21,858 nt of DNA, taken from NCBI GenBank assembly GCA_947175285.1, contig CAMWMM010000022.1, positions 1 through 21,858 on the forward strand, read 5' to 3'. A program made the position numbers and the translations under genes. The notes below the pieces were generated by a model, which saw only the letters and a list, made by a program, of their open reading frames with translations, did no database searches and was not told the DNA's origin. The stretch's first letter is position 1. Each line of letters opens with the position of its first letter. Positions 15,329-21,858 of this stretch are shown here, piece after piece. Source of the DNA: an uncultured Lachnospiraceae bacterium. Lineage in GTDB: Bacteria; Bacillota_A; Clostridia; Lachnospirales; Lachnospiraceae.

Positions 15329-15829
15329 TTGACAGCGCTGATTGATTCCTACCAGAATCTTGTTTTTTCCATTTGTTATAAGATGACCGCAGACTATTTT
15401 GCTGCCGAAGATTTGGCGCAAGAGACATTTCTTTCTGCATATGAGCATTTGAAAAGCTTTGACGGCGGCAATGCCAAGGCATGGATTTGCAGAATAGCGA
15501 CAAACAAGTGCATCGATTATATGTCGCATTCCGGCAGGCGAAGCATTCCGACAGAAGGATTCTTTATAGAGGACAGCATGAATGATACAGCATTGGAAGA
15601 AACACCGGAGAATATCTGTATGGAAAAAGAAGTAAAGGAAATGTTGCTGATGAACTGCAGACGTCTTAGACCGCCTTATAATGAAATTGCGCAGGCATAT
15701 TATTATGAAGAATTGGAAGTCAAAGAAATTGCCAAAAGGCGCGGGCAGAATATCAAGACAGTACAGACGCAGATTTACAGAGCGCGGGATATGCTCCGCA
15801 AAATCTACAGAAAGGAGAACAGCGCATGA
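15329..15829 (+). CDS. ECF-type RNA polymerase sigma factor
   Basis: A group IV sigma factor that directs RNA polymerase to a stress or envelope regulon. Region 2 is seen in SYQNLVFSICYKMTADYFAAEDLAQETFLSAYEHLKSF, with DLAQETF as the core-binding hallmark. Region 4 is the HTH in EELEVKEIAKRRGQNIKTVQTQIYRARDMLRKIY near the end. The 166-residue length from TTG 15329 (AAGGA 6-7 bases upstream) is short. The in-frame codons before it read H-K-E-E-Q-L, which is how homologues usually begin, and the codon at the expected Met is ATA (15311), 8 bases after GGGGG. The true start may therefore be ATA. The anti-sigma gene overlaps by 4 bp (ATGA). No ECF-type -35/-10 pair was found upstream. Confidence 0.9.
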   Translation: MTALIDSYQNLVFSICYKMTADYFAAEDLAQETFLSAYEHLKSFDGGNAKAWICRIATNKCIDYMSHSGRRSIPTEGFFIEDSMNDTALEETPENICMEKEVKEMLLMNCRRLRPPYNEIAQAYYYEELEVKEIAKRRGQNIKTVQTQIYRARDMLRKIYRKENSA

Positions 15830-16239
15830 ACGATATAGAAAATAACCGCTATCTTTCAGAGGAAGAACTGGAGAAGCTGATTGCCATGACAGAGGCGGAA
15901 CCGTTACTGCATCCCCCCGGAGAATTTAAGAGTGAGATTCTCGGCAGGATACGGCGCAAAAGAAAGCAGACAAAGAATTTGAGGCTGTTTTCCTACAGTG
16001 TGAAGGTATTTGCAGCAACCGCCGCAGCGTTGACGATTATGCTGTTTACACCTGAGTATATCCGCCCGGAAGAGGCAGGGTATTCCGCACAGGAGCAGAC
16101 AGTGCAGGAAGGTCAGGAGCAGGAAATGTCACAGATTTTTAATGGAAATCTGATGTATCAGCTCAATGAAAAAATGGATGACTACTGTAGTCAATTAAAT
16201 AGCAGATTAAATCAATTAGTCGGAATGGAGGATTATTAA
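15826..16239 (+). CDS. probable anti-sigma factor, single-pass membrane protein
   Basis: A 137-residue protein starting at an ATGA overlap with the sigma factor gene, with AAAGGAG upstream. A cytoplasmic N-terminus of about 50 residues holds an EELEKLIAMTEAEP helix and a basic RIRRKRKQTK patch, followed by one membrane span (about 55-75) and an extracellular Gln/Glu-rich tail. The HxxxCxxC zinc motif of ZAS anti-sigma factors is absent. The call rests on position, coupling and topology, not on a recognised domain. It would hold the sigma factor at the membrane until an outside signal removes it. Confidence 0.65.
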   Translation: MNDIENNRYLSEEELEKLIAMTEAEPLLHPPGEFKSEILGRIRRKRKQTKNLRLFSYSVKVFAATAAALTIMLFTPEYIRPEEAGYSAQEQTVQEGQEQEMSQIFNGNLMYQLNEKMDDYCSQLNSRLNQLVGMEDY

Positions 16240-16240
16240 T

Positions 16241-16855
16241 ATGAAAAAGAAGAAAAACAGATTTTTATTATTTTGCTTATCCTTTCTGCCGGGCGCGGGG
16301 GAAATGTATCTTGGTTTTATGAAAATGGGACTGAGCCTGCTGAGTTTGTTTGCTCTTGTGATAATTATTACCGTTTATTCTAACATTGGTGTGATGGGAT
16401 TTGTCGTTTTTGTTATTTGTGTTTACGGTTTTTTCCATGCGAACAATTTAGGCGCTTTGAGTGATGAAGAATTTTATAAGATAGAAGATGAGTATTTATT
16501 CGGGCTTGGAGAAAAAGATATGAACTCGCTCAAAGACTTCTTTATGGGCAAATACCGAAAAGTTTTTGCCGTTATATTAATTCTTTTCGGGGTCAGTATG
16601 CTGTGGCAGACATTTTGCAGATTCCTGCGCCATATGGTGGGAAGTGATTATTATTATAAATATATTTCACGTTTTATGAGTACTATCAGCTCCGATGTGC
16701 CGAGAATGATTATTGCGTTTCTTATTATCTGGTTTGGCATTAAACTGATTTGGGGTAAAAAGGAAGAACTTGACCGGATAGAAAAGACAGAAGAAATGCA
16801 GCAACAGGCGGAAAACTACCAGCCGCAGGATGATGGAAATCATTTCGGACAGTAA
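16241..16855 (+). CDS. TM2-like multi-pass membrane protein
   Basis: A 204-residue protein with about four membrane segments (roughly 30-46, 49-66, 107-124 and 150-170). The N-terminal FLPGAGEMYLGFMKMGLSLL (15-34) resembles the TM2 domain motif PGxGxxYxGxxxxG. The C-terminus is a hydrophilic, Gln-rich tail in the cytoplasm. It starts 1 base after the anti-sigma stop and is clearly part of the same operon. Its function is unknown; it may help sense or buffer membrane state for the sigma factor. Confidence 0.7.
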   Translation: MKKKKNRFLLFCLSFLPGAGEMYLGFMKMGLSLLSLFALVIIITVYSNIGVMGFVVFVICVYGFFHANNLGALSDEEFYKIEDEYLFGLGEKDMNSLKDFFMGKYRKVFAVILILFGVSMLWQTFCRFLRHMVGSDYYYKYISRFMSTISSDVPRMIIAFLIIWFGIKLIWGKKEELDRIEKTEEMQQQAENYQPQDDGNHFGQ

Positions 16856-16878
16856 TGGTATTGAAAGGGGTGATTTGT

Positions 16879-17976
16879 ATGGAGAAAAGAATGGGCAGAA
16901 CGCATAGGGTCGGAACGGTTACATGCGGATTAATGTTTATTGTGTATGGTATACTCTTTCTTTTGCACACAATAATACCGAAGTTCAGTTATGGAATACT
17001 TTTTGACTTGTGGCCGCTTATTCTGATTTCGCTTGGTGTGGAAATCTTAGTAAGCTGTATACGTAAAGATCAGGAAGAACGAAAGATTGTTTATGACTTC
17101 CCGGCAGTCTTGTTAGTTATGTTTTTAGTCCTTTTTGTAGTAATTATGGCGGCGGCTGATTATGGAATGAGAGCCGCTCGCGAGTGGAACTTCGGACATT
17201 TATCAAACTACAGCAGCAGTTATTTCAGTCAATATAGTGTGGAAAAACATAATGGGCAAAGCAAAATCCAAGGAACAGTATATTTAACGGAAAATGATGC
17301 CGTACTGGAAACTGCAAACGCAGAAAAGGAAACAACGATTACTGTTATGGGCTATATGGGCAGCGTAGAAGGTGATGCCCGTCTGATTTATACAGCAGAG
17401 GACGGAACGGAAATACTGATTGCGGATTGTGATAATTCATCATTTGATACGACAATTACTGTTCCGGCAGGAGAGGGAAATATTAGTTTTGCCGCATATA
17501 GCCCTAAAGCAGTCTGTGATTTTGACATTCAAATTCTGTGGGGAGACGATGTTACCTTAAAGACGGATACAATGGACAGCATGTTAGGAATAGAGGCAGA
17601 ACTGCCGGAAACAGAGGAGGCGCCGGAAGTAGAAGGACTGCCGGAAATTGGCGAAATGTCTGCTATGGAAGATATTTCAAATCCTGTTACGGATAACTGG
17701 CCGGAAAGCATTCGCTTTGATTCGGAAGGAATGTCTGCTGAATTATATGAATTTCCTCTTACAATCGAGGAACCTATGGAGTTGTCTCTCTCTTGCATTA
17801 CAGAGAGCGGAACTTTAAATATGTGGATAGAAGATGCCGGTGGCAGGAAGATTTTTAATGAGAAAGATATTCAGACGGATGATTATACGGTTTCAATTGA
17901 TAAAGTGGGAAACTATACGGTCTTTTTGAAGGCGAAATCTTATTATGGGAGCTTTGTTATAACTCCTCATAATTAA
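16879..17976 (+). CDS. LiaF/DUF5668-like membrane protein with extracellular beta domain
   Basis: A 365-residue protein. The N-terminal third has three membrane spans (about 13-30, 38-60, 75-94), with the GLMFIVYGILFLL and LWPLILISLGVEIL pattern of LiaI/LiaF-type (DUF5668) membrane domains. The rest is extracellular, rich in Glu, Thr and Ser, and predicted beta-stranded, ending in GNYTVFLKAKSYYGSFVI. A Pro/Glu-rich linker lies near 235-265. LiaF proteins restrain a cell-envelope stress pathway in Bacillus; here the gene ends an ECF sigma operon, so a role in the same envelope response is likely. I start it at 16879, with AAAGGGGTG upstream; an ATG at 16855 overlaps the previous stop. Its 3' end overlaps the opposite gene by 20 bp. 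Confidence 0.75.
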   Translation: MEKRMGRTHRVGTVTCGLMFIVYGILFLLHTIIPKFSYGILFDLWPLILISLGVEILVSCIRKDQEERKIVYDFPAVLLVMFLVLFVVIMAAADYGMRAAREWNFGHLSNYSSSYFSQYSVEKHNGQSKIQGTVYLTENDAVLETANAEKETTITVMGYMGSVEGDARLIYTAEDGTEILIADCDNSSFDTTITVPAGEGNISFAAYSPKAVCDFDIQILWGDDVTLKTDTMDSMLGIEAELPETEEAPEVEGLPEIGEMSAMEDISNPVTDNWPESIRFDSEGMSAELYEFPLTIEEPMELSLSCITESGTLNMWIEDAGGRKIFNEKDIQTDDYTVSIDKVGNYTVFLKAKSYYGSFVITPHN

Positions 17977-18460
17977 TTTCCCGTTTATCTAAGAAACCCT
18001 TTACAGCGTTATCCCACAACACATCCACGCTTTTATCCATAATAAAAGTGTGAAAAGCCGTTCCGGTAATTAATGTCAGTGTCGTACCATCATATTTCAC
18101 GGTGAGCACCAAGGCTTTTATCTGCTGCGGTGTAACCGTGGTATCCTGGCCTTTGAGAATGGAAGCGAGATAATCCGGCAGCAGATGAAGAATAAATTTG
18201 AAAGCACTGGGTGTCTTGTTTCCTTTGATAAGAGAATAACAGATAGGGCGTATCTGCTTCCATGTAGTAAAATCAAAAGGACGGATTTCCTTATCCTCCC
18301 ATTCTTCACTTGTATAGAAATCCCTGTTTTGATGCCCGTCGATTAAGAAAGTGTTATATGTGCTGATGGATGCTTCCTCTAAAAGAAAAGAGTCAAAAGC
18401 TTCGGAAGCAAGCAGTTTTCCCATAAATTGTTTTACATTTGTAATCTTTAATGCAATCAT
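17957..18460 (-). CDS. DUF5721 family protein
   Basis: A 167-residue cytoplasmic protein of a family I know from Lachnospiraceae. The typical start is MIALKITNVKQFMGKLLASEAFDSFLLEEASISTYNTFLIDGHQN, followed by IRPICYSLIKGNKTPSAFKFILHLLP and a C-terminal GTAFHTFIMDKSVDVLWDNAVKGFL. No function is established. It starts 6 bases after the Rpn-family gene on the minus strand, with AGGAGA lying 14 bases before the ATG inside that gene's end, so the two are probably co-transcribed. It overlaps the LiaF-like gene tail by 20 bp. Confidence 0.8.
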   Translation of the reverse strand: MIALKITNVKQFMGKLLASEAFDSFLLEEASISTYNTFLIDGHQNRDFYTSEEWEDKEIRPFDFTTWKQIRPICYSLIKGNKTPSAFKFILHLLPDYLASILKGQDTTVTPQQIKALVLTVKYDGTTLTLITGTAFHTFIMDKSVDVLWDNAVKGFLDKREINYEEL

Positions 18461-18466
18461 AATTTT

Positions 18467-19474
18467 CTATATCGTCTCCTGTGTTTTAGTTCCTGCATTT
18501 GTTTTAAGCATTTCTATTTCACTGAGCAGTTCTTCAATAAGCTTTTCGTTATCAGCAAGTTTTGCGTCTTTTTCGTCAATAATTCGGTTACTTTCAGCAA
18601 TAGCCCTATTATTTTCCTCAATAGTCTTTTTGCTTTCCTCAATAGTCTTATTATTTTCCTCAATAGTCTTTTTGCTTTCCTCAATAATCTTCTTGTTTTC
18701 CGCGACTTCTCGCTCATAAGCCCTCAAGTCCAGATAATACTCTTCACGGTCGCGGCAGCGTTTGCGAATTTGGTCTTTGGCACTCAGTTGGAAAATGGTT
18801 TTAGAAGCTTCGTTAATGTATGGGTCTTTGGCTGCTAACATCTTGATTTCCTCCCATGTAGTGGCTTTAAAGAGCTTAGCCCAGTAATCAATATGATATT
18901 CTTTGTCTTCGTCGGTTGCCAATTCTATATGAGATAAGTCTACCACACTTAAGGTCAGATTGTCACTATAAACATGATGATTTTTTACGTTAAGCAGTTT
19001 ATAAGTAGCATAAAATTCAGGACAATCATTGAACAGTGTATAATCCAGAAAACCGATATGAATGACGGGCTTGACCTCCGCATAATCTTGACCATGATTT
19101 AGCATATCGAAAGAGCGGCAGAGATAGCTGATAGAGCGGTTAGACCAAATGAGTCTGCCTGTTACCTGCATTTCAAGATTGATATGTGAGCAATTGTTTA
19201 AAGCAACATTAATATCCAACCGGAATTCCTTACTTTTAATGGATTTCCCTAAGATGATAGGATTCGTGATTTCTACGGAAATGATATCTTCTTCATGAAG
19301 ATGAAGCAGTGAACAGATAAGTCCGCGTAAAGCCGTGTTGTTAGTCTGCAAAACAGCTCTGAACATGTAGTCGTTAGTCATGCCGTAGGGGATGGCTCCG
19401 TGAGCGTTCCGAAGTAAATCATCCGGATTAGAAATAGGGGTTCCATTTTTTTGATTTGTTGTTTTTTGATTCAT
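18467..19474 (-). CDS. Rpn-family PD-(D/E)XK nuclease / putative transposase with coiled-coil tail
   Basis: A 335-residue member of the 'PD-(D/E)XK nuclease family transposase' group (PF12784 type). After a disordered start, the typical LLRNAHGAIPYGMTNDYMFRAVLQ appears (20-43). The nuclease core is D87 in FRLDINV, then INLEMQV with E101 and Q103; later come RSISYLCRSFDML and VIHIGFLDYTLF. The C-terminal 75 residues form a heptad-repeat coiled coil built from K-x-TIEEN/S units. It differs clearly from the first Rpn-type gene at 8335, so the two are not recent copies. The ATG at 19474 has AAAGGAG 8 bases upstream; the frame runs 13 codons further without support. Confidence 0.87.
   Translation of the reverse strand: MNQKTTNQKNGTPISNPDDLLRNAHGAIPYGMTNDYMFRAVLQTNNTALRGLICSLLHLHEEDIISVEITNPIILGKSIKSKEFRLDINVALNNCSHINLEMQVTGRLIWSNRSISYLCRSFDMLNHGQDYAEVKPVIHIGFLDYTLFNDCPEFYATYKLLNVKNHHVYSDNLTLSVVDLSHIELATDEDKEYHIDYWAKLFKATTWEEIKMLAAKDPYINEASKTIFQLSAKDQIRKRCRDREEYYLDLRAYEREVAENKKIIEESKKTIEENNKTIEESKKTIEENNRAIAESNRIIDEKDAKLADNEKLIEELLSEIEMLKTNAGTKTQETI
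18607..18690. repeat. 42-bp tandem repeat encoding coiled-coil heptads
   Basis: Two 42-base units, 18607-18648 and 18649-18690, differ at one base. Each contains two related 21-base half-units, so each encodes 14 residues or two heptads. Such near-identical repeats can change copy number by slippage, which would lengthen or shorten the coiled coil in frame. Confidence 0.8.
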
Positions 19475-19619
19475 AGACGTGACTCCTTTGTGATTTGAGA
19501 TAATAGAAAGCACACAGTCTGCTCTCTATCAAATGAATTTGTCGAATGACTAGATATGAATTACTTATACCATATTTAAAAGAAAAACGCAATTATTTCT
19601 CTGAAAAGACAGAAAAGTA

Positions 19620-19649
19620 TTTACAGAGCAAAGTAAGTCGTGTTATCAT
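19620..19649 (+). promoter_or_regulatory. candidate sigma-A promoter of the degV-like gene
   Basis: TTTACA (19620-19625), an 18-base spacer and TATCAT (19644-19649) each match consensus at five of six positions. The -10 box lies 46 bases before the ATG at 19696. The remaining 145 bases of the divergent gap hold no clear promoter for the minus-strand Rpn-family gene. Confidence 0.5.
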
Positions 19650-19695
19650 AAGTGGTAATGAAAACTACATGGAATAGTTGTGGAGGCTTTGTTTT

Positions 19696-20532
19696 ATGAG
19701 TTATAAAATCATAGTAGATAGTTGTTGTGAGTTACCGGAGCAGTACAAAAATGACGAAAGGTTTCAGATTATTCCGTTAGGACTGGAAGTAGGCGATTAT
19801 CAGATCCTGGATGATGAACACTTTGACCAGGCGGAGTTTCTTGCGCAGGTAGCAGTCTGCCCACAATGCCCGAAATCATCCTGTCCGTCACCTGAAAAAT
19901 ATATGGAAGCTTATCATGTGGATGTAGATAATATTTTTGTTGTTACTCTTTCTTCGCATTTGAGCGGAAGCTATAACAGTGCGGAACTGGGAAAGAACCT
20001 GTATCATGAAAAATTTGGAGAAAAAAATATTTATGTGATGGATTCTGAAACAGCCAGCAGCGGTGAAACACAGTATGCCTTGCAAATACTGGAACTTCAG
20101 GAAAAGGGAGTGTCTTTTGAAGATACGGTAAAAGAGCTGGAAGCATTTCGTGATGAAATGAAAACATATTTTATTCTGGATAATCTGGAAACACTGCGTA
20201 AAAACGGCAGATTGACCGGCGTCAAGGCAATGCTTGTGTCAACGTTAAATATTAAACCGATTATGTGCGGAAATCATGGCGTTATTGAGCAGAAAAGCCA
20301 GGCGGTCGGCATGAAGAAAGCAATCACAAAGTTAGCGGAAATCATGGAAAAAGAGGTTCCGGACATGACGGAAAGAACGCTTATGATATCTCATTGCAAC
20401 TGCCCTGACAGAGCCGCATTCATGCAAAAGGAATTATTGACAAGAACGAAGGTAAAGGATGTTGTTATCATGGATACCGCCGGAATCAGCAGTATGTATG
20501 CCAATGACGGCGGAATTATTGTTACAATATAA
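19696..20532 (+). CDS. DegV family fatty-acid-binding protein (FakB-like)
   Basis: A 278-residue cytoplasmic protein. DegV/FakB proteins bind a fatty acid and present it to the kinase FakA for phosphorylation before phospholipid synthesis. The typical start YKIIVDSCCELP (residues 3-14) is present, as is LSSHLSGSYNSA, the ligand-head-group loop. The ILDNLETLRKNGRL segment, the NIKPIMCGNHG strand and a final GGIIVTI are also family features. A Cys-rich stretch (CPQCPKSSCPSP, about 56-67) replaces the usual P-x-TSQPS-like loop; the SCPSP part keeps the Ser-Pro pattern. GTGGAGG precedes the ATG at 19696; a TTG six codons upstream is unlikely. It converges on the DUF1294 gene with a 6-base gap. 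Confidence 0.9.
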   Translation: MSYKIIVDSCCELPEQYKNDERFQIIPLGLEVGDYQILDDEHFDQAEFLAQVAVCPQCPKSSCPSPEKYMEAYHVDVDNIFVVTLSSHLSGSYNSAELGKNLYHEKFGEKNIYVMDSETASSGETQYALQILELQEKGVSFEDTVKELEAFRDEMKTYFILDNLETLRKNGRLTGVKAMLVSTLNIKPIMCGNHGVIEQKSQAVGMKKAITKLAEIMEKEVPDMTERTLMISHCNCPDRAAFMQKELLTRTKVKDVVIMDTAGISSMYANDGGIIVTI

Positions 20533-20538
20533 TGAATG

Positions 20539-20832
20539 TCATAGAAAAGCAAATTGAATCGGTGAGTACATCAGAATCAATACGATGGCAATCTGTATCA
20601 CCAAAATAGCAGGCATTCCGAAAAGAAAATACCAATGTCTGGTTTTATGGTGAAACAGATGCATACCGATTGTTGTACCAAGACTGCCGCCAATGAGCGC
20701 AATGACAAAAAGGGTAGATTCGGGAATACGCCACGCCCTTTTTCTTGCCCTTAATTTGTCAATGCCCATCACAATGAGACCTGCCATATTTACGATTGCT
20801 AAATATGAAACAATGTATGAGATAACGCTCAT
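20539..20832 (-). CDS. DUF1294 family small membrane protein
   Basis: A 97-residue protein with three membrane segments. The DUF1294 pattern is clear: GIDKLRARKRAWRIPESTLFVIALIGGSLGTTIGMHLFHHKTRHWYFLFG, with the conserved D-K, R-WRIPE, GG-x-G and H-KT positions. The function of the family is unknown. GAGG lies about 7 bases before the ATG. It begins 17 bases after the argG stop on the same strand, so it is probably co-transcribed with argG. Confidence 0.88.
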   Translation of the reverse strand: MSVISYIVSYLAIVNMAGLIVMGIDKLRARKRAWRIPESTLFVIALIGGSLGTTIGMHLFHHKTRHWYFLFGMPAILVIQIAIVLILMYSPIQFAFL

Positions 20833-20849
20833 AATAACCTCGCAGTTTC

Positions 20850-21858
20850 TTATTTCTCAGCTTCCTGCATCTTCATAGCACGTACTTTGCTTGCAAGTCC
20901 AAACAGATTGATGAATCCCTCCGCATCATGGTGGTCGTATAAATCACCTGTTGTAAAGGAAGCAATGCTTTCATTATATAATGAATACGGAGAAGTGGTT
21001 CCTGCCTTTATAATATTACCTTTGTAAAGCTTGAACTTTACTTCGCCTGTTACATATTTCTGTGTTGACTCAATGAAAGCCTGAAGCGCTTCGCGCAGGG
21101 GTGTAAACCATTTTCCTTCATAGACAACCTGTGCGAATTTGTTGCCCAAATCAGCTTTTAATGCGTAAGTGTCACGGTCGAGGATAAGTTCCTCAAGCTG
21201 CTGGTGTGCTTCATATAAAATTGTTCCGCCGGGGGTTTCATATACGCCGCGGGATTTCATGCCGACAACGCGGTTTTCTACGATATCAACGATGCCGATG
21301 CCGTGTTTTCCGCCAAGTTCATTTAAAACGGTAATGATTTCGGAAACTTTCATTTTCTTGCCGTTTACGGATGTCGGAATACCTTTTTCAAAAGTCATCG
21401 TCACATATTCACCCTCTTCAGGAGCCTTTTCCGGTGTCGTGCCAAGGACTAAGAGATGTTCAAAGTTAGGCTCGTTTGCCGGGTCTTCCAGTTCCAGACC
21501 TTCATGACTGATGTGCCATAAGTTACGGTCACGGCTGTAGCTGTTGTCTGCGGAAAACGGTAAGTTGATGCCGTGATTGCGGCAGTATTCGATTTCTTCC
21601 TCACGGGAATTCATATTCCACTTTTCATTTCTCCATGCTGCAATGATTTTTAAATCAGGAGCAAGGGCTTTGATGCCAAGCTCAAAACGAATCTGGTCGT
21701 TTCCTTTGCCTGTTGCGCCGTGGCAGATTGCAGAAGCGCCTTCTTTTCTTGCCACCTCAACCAATGTCTTAGCGATCGCCGGGCGCGCCATGGAAGTTCC
21801 GAGCAGATATTTATTCTCATAGACGGCATGTGCCTGCACGCAAGGTACGATGTAATTG
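20850..21858 (-). CDS. argG: argininosuccinate synthase (N-terminus outside the window)
   Basis: ArgG joins citrulline and aspartate with ATP to give argininosuccinate, the penultimate step of arginine synthesis. The visible 335 residues run from NYIVPCVQAHAVYENKYLLGTSMARP to the stop; about 70 N-terminal residues, including the first ATP-binding loop, lie beyond the window edge. Family motifs are intact: ARPAIAK, HGATGKGNDQIRFE, the SADNSYSRDRNLWHISHEG stretch, NELGGKHGIG and PGGTILYEAHQQLE. Only the truncation by the window keeps it from being complete. A DUF1294 gene follows 17 bases later; argH is not seen. Confidence 0.96.
   Translation of the reverse strand, partial: NYIVPCVQAHAVYENKYLLGTSMARPAIAKTLVEVARKEGASAICHGATGKGNDQIRFELGIKALAPDLKIIAAWRNEKWNMNSREEEIEYCRNHGINLPFSADNSYSRDRNLWHISHEGLELEDPANEPNFEHLLVLGTTPEKAPEEGEYVTMTFEKGIPTSVNGKKMKVSEIITVLNELGGKHGIGIVDIVENRVVGMKSRGVYETPGGTILYEAHQQLEELILDRDTYALKADLGNKFAQVVYEGKWFTPLREALQAFIESTQKYVTGEVKFKLYKGNIIKAGTTSPYSLYNESIASFTTGDLYDHHDAEGFINLFGLASKVRAMKMQEAEK

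Overview
The window reads as chromosomal DNA from a spore-forming, moderately low-GC Clostridia. Lachnospiraceae is my best guess. The grounds are two spoVA sporulation genes, two Rpn-type PD-(D/E)XK 'transposase' genes, a DUF5721 gene, strong AGGAGG-type ribosome sites and several TTG starts. No rRNA, tRNA, CRISPR array, intact insertion sequence or phage module was seen. No gap between called genes exceeds 300 bases.

Layout. (1) 1-2213: an Sfp-type phosphopantetheinyl transferase facing a membrane chemoreceptor without an extracellular sensor domain. (2) 2301-3430: a lone spoVAD with a textbook sigma-G promoter and its own terminator. (3) 3455-8075: three membrane-anchored proteins of unknown function. 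The first is an internal tandem duplication carrying two DxSGDGxPD loops. The next two are diverged tandem gene copies. Five 11-bp phased repeats sit in front of the locus, a layout like PhoB/OmpR-family target sites. (4) 8146-9480: an Rpn-family gene behind a near-consensus sigma-A promoter and a structured leader, followed by a 210-bp palindromic MITE-like element. (5) 9510-12460: a cytoplasmic GH2 glycosidase converging on a YeiH-family transporter, whose promoter is preceded by a triple palindromic operator-like repeat. (6) 12544-13667: a small unknown protein, RidA, and spoVAE, closed by a terminator. (7) 13650-15207: a two-gene unit of a recombinase-type HTH protein and a HipA/CtkA-like kinase whose catalytic Asp position reads Gly. 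(8) 15311-17976: an ECF sigma factor operon with a probable anti-sigma factor, a TM2-like protein and a LiaF-like protein. (9) 17957-19474 (minus): a second Rpn-family gene with a coiled-coil tail, then DUF5721. (10) 19620-21858: a DegV/FakB protein converging on a DUF1294 gene that lies downstream of argG, which is cut by the window edge.

The best leads for something undescribed are the HTH plus altered HipA-like kinase pair (13719-15133), the membrane-protein locus with its phased direct repeats (3455-8075), and the MITE-like element. spoVAD and spoVAE, usually adjacent, lie 9.9 kb apart on the same strand here, as if a block had been inserted or rearranged between them. All function calls come from reading motifs by eye; no database search was run.
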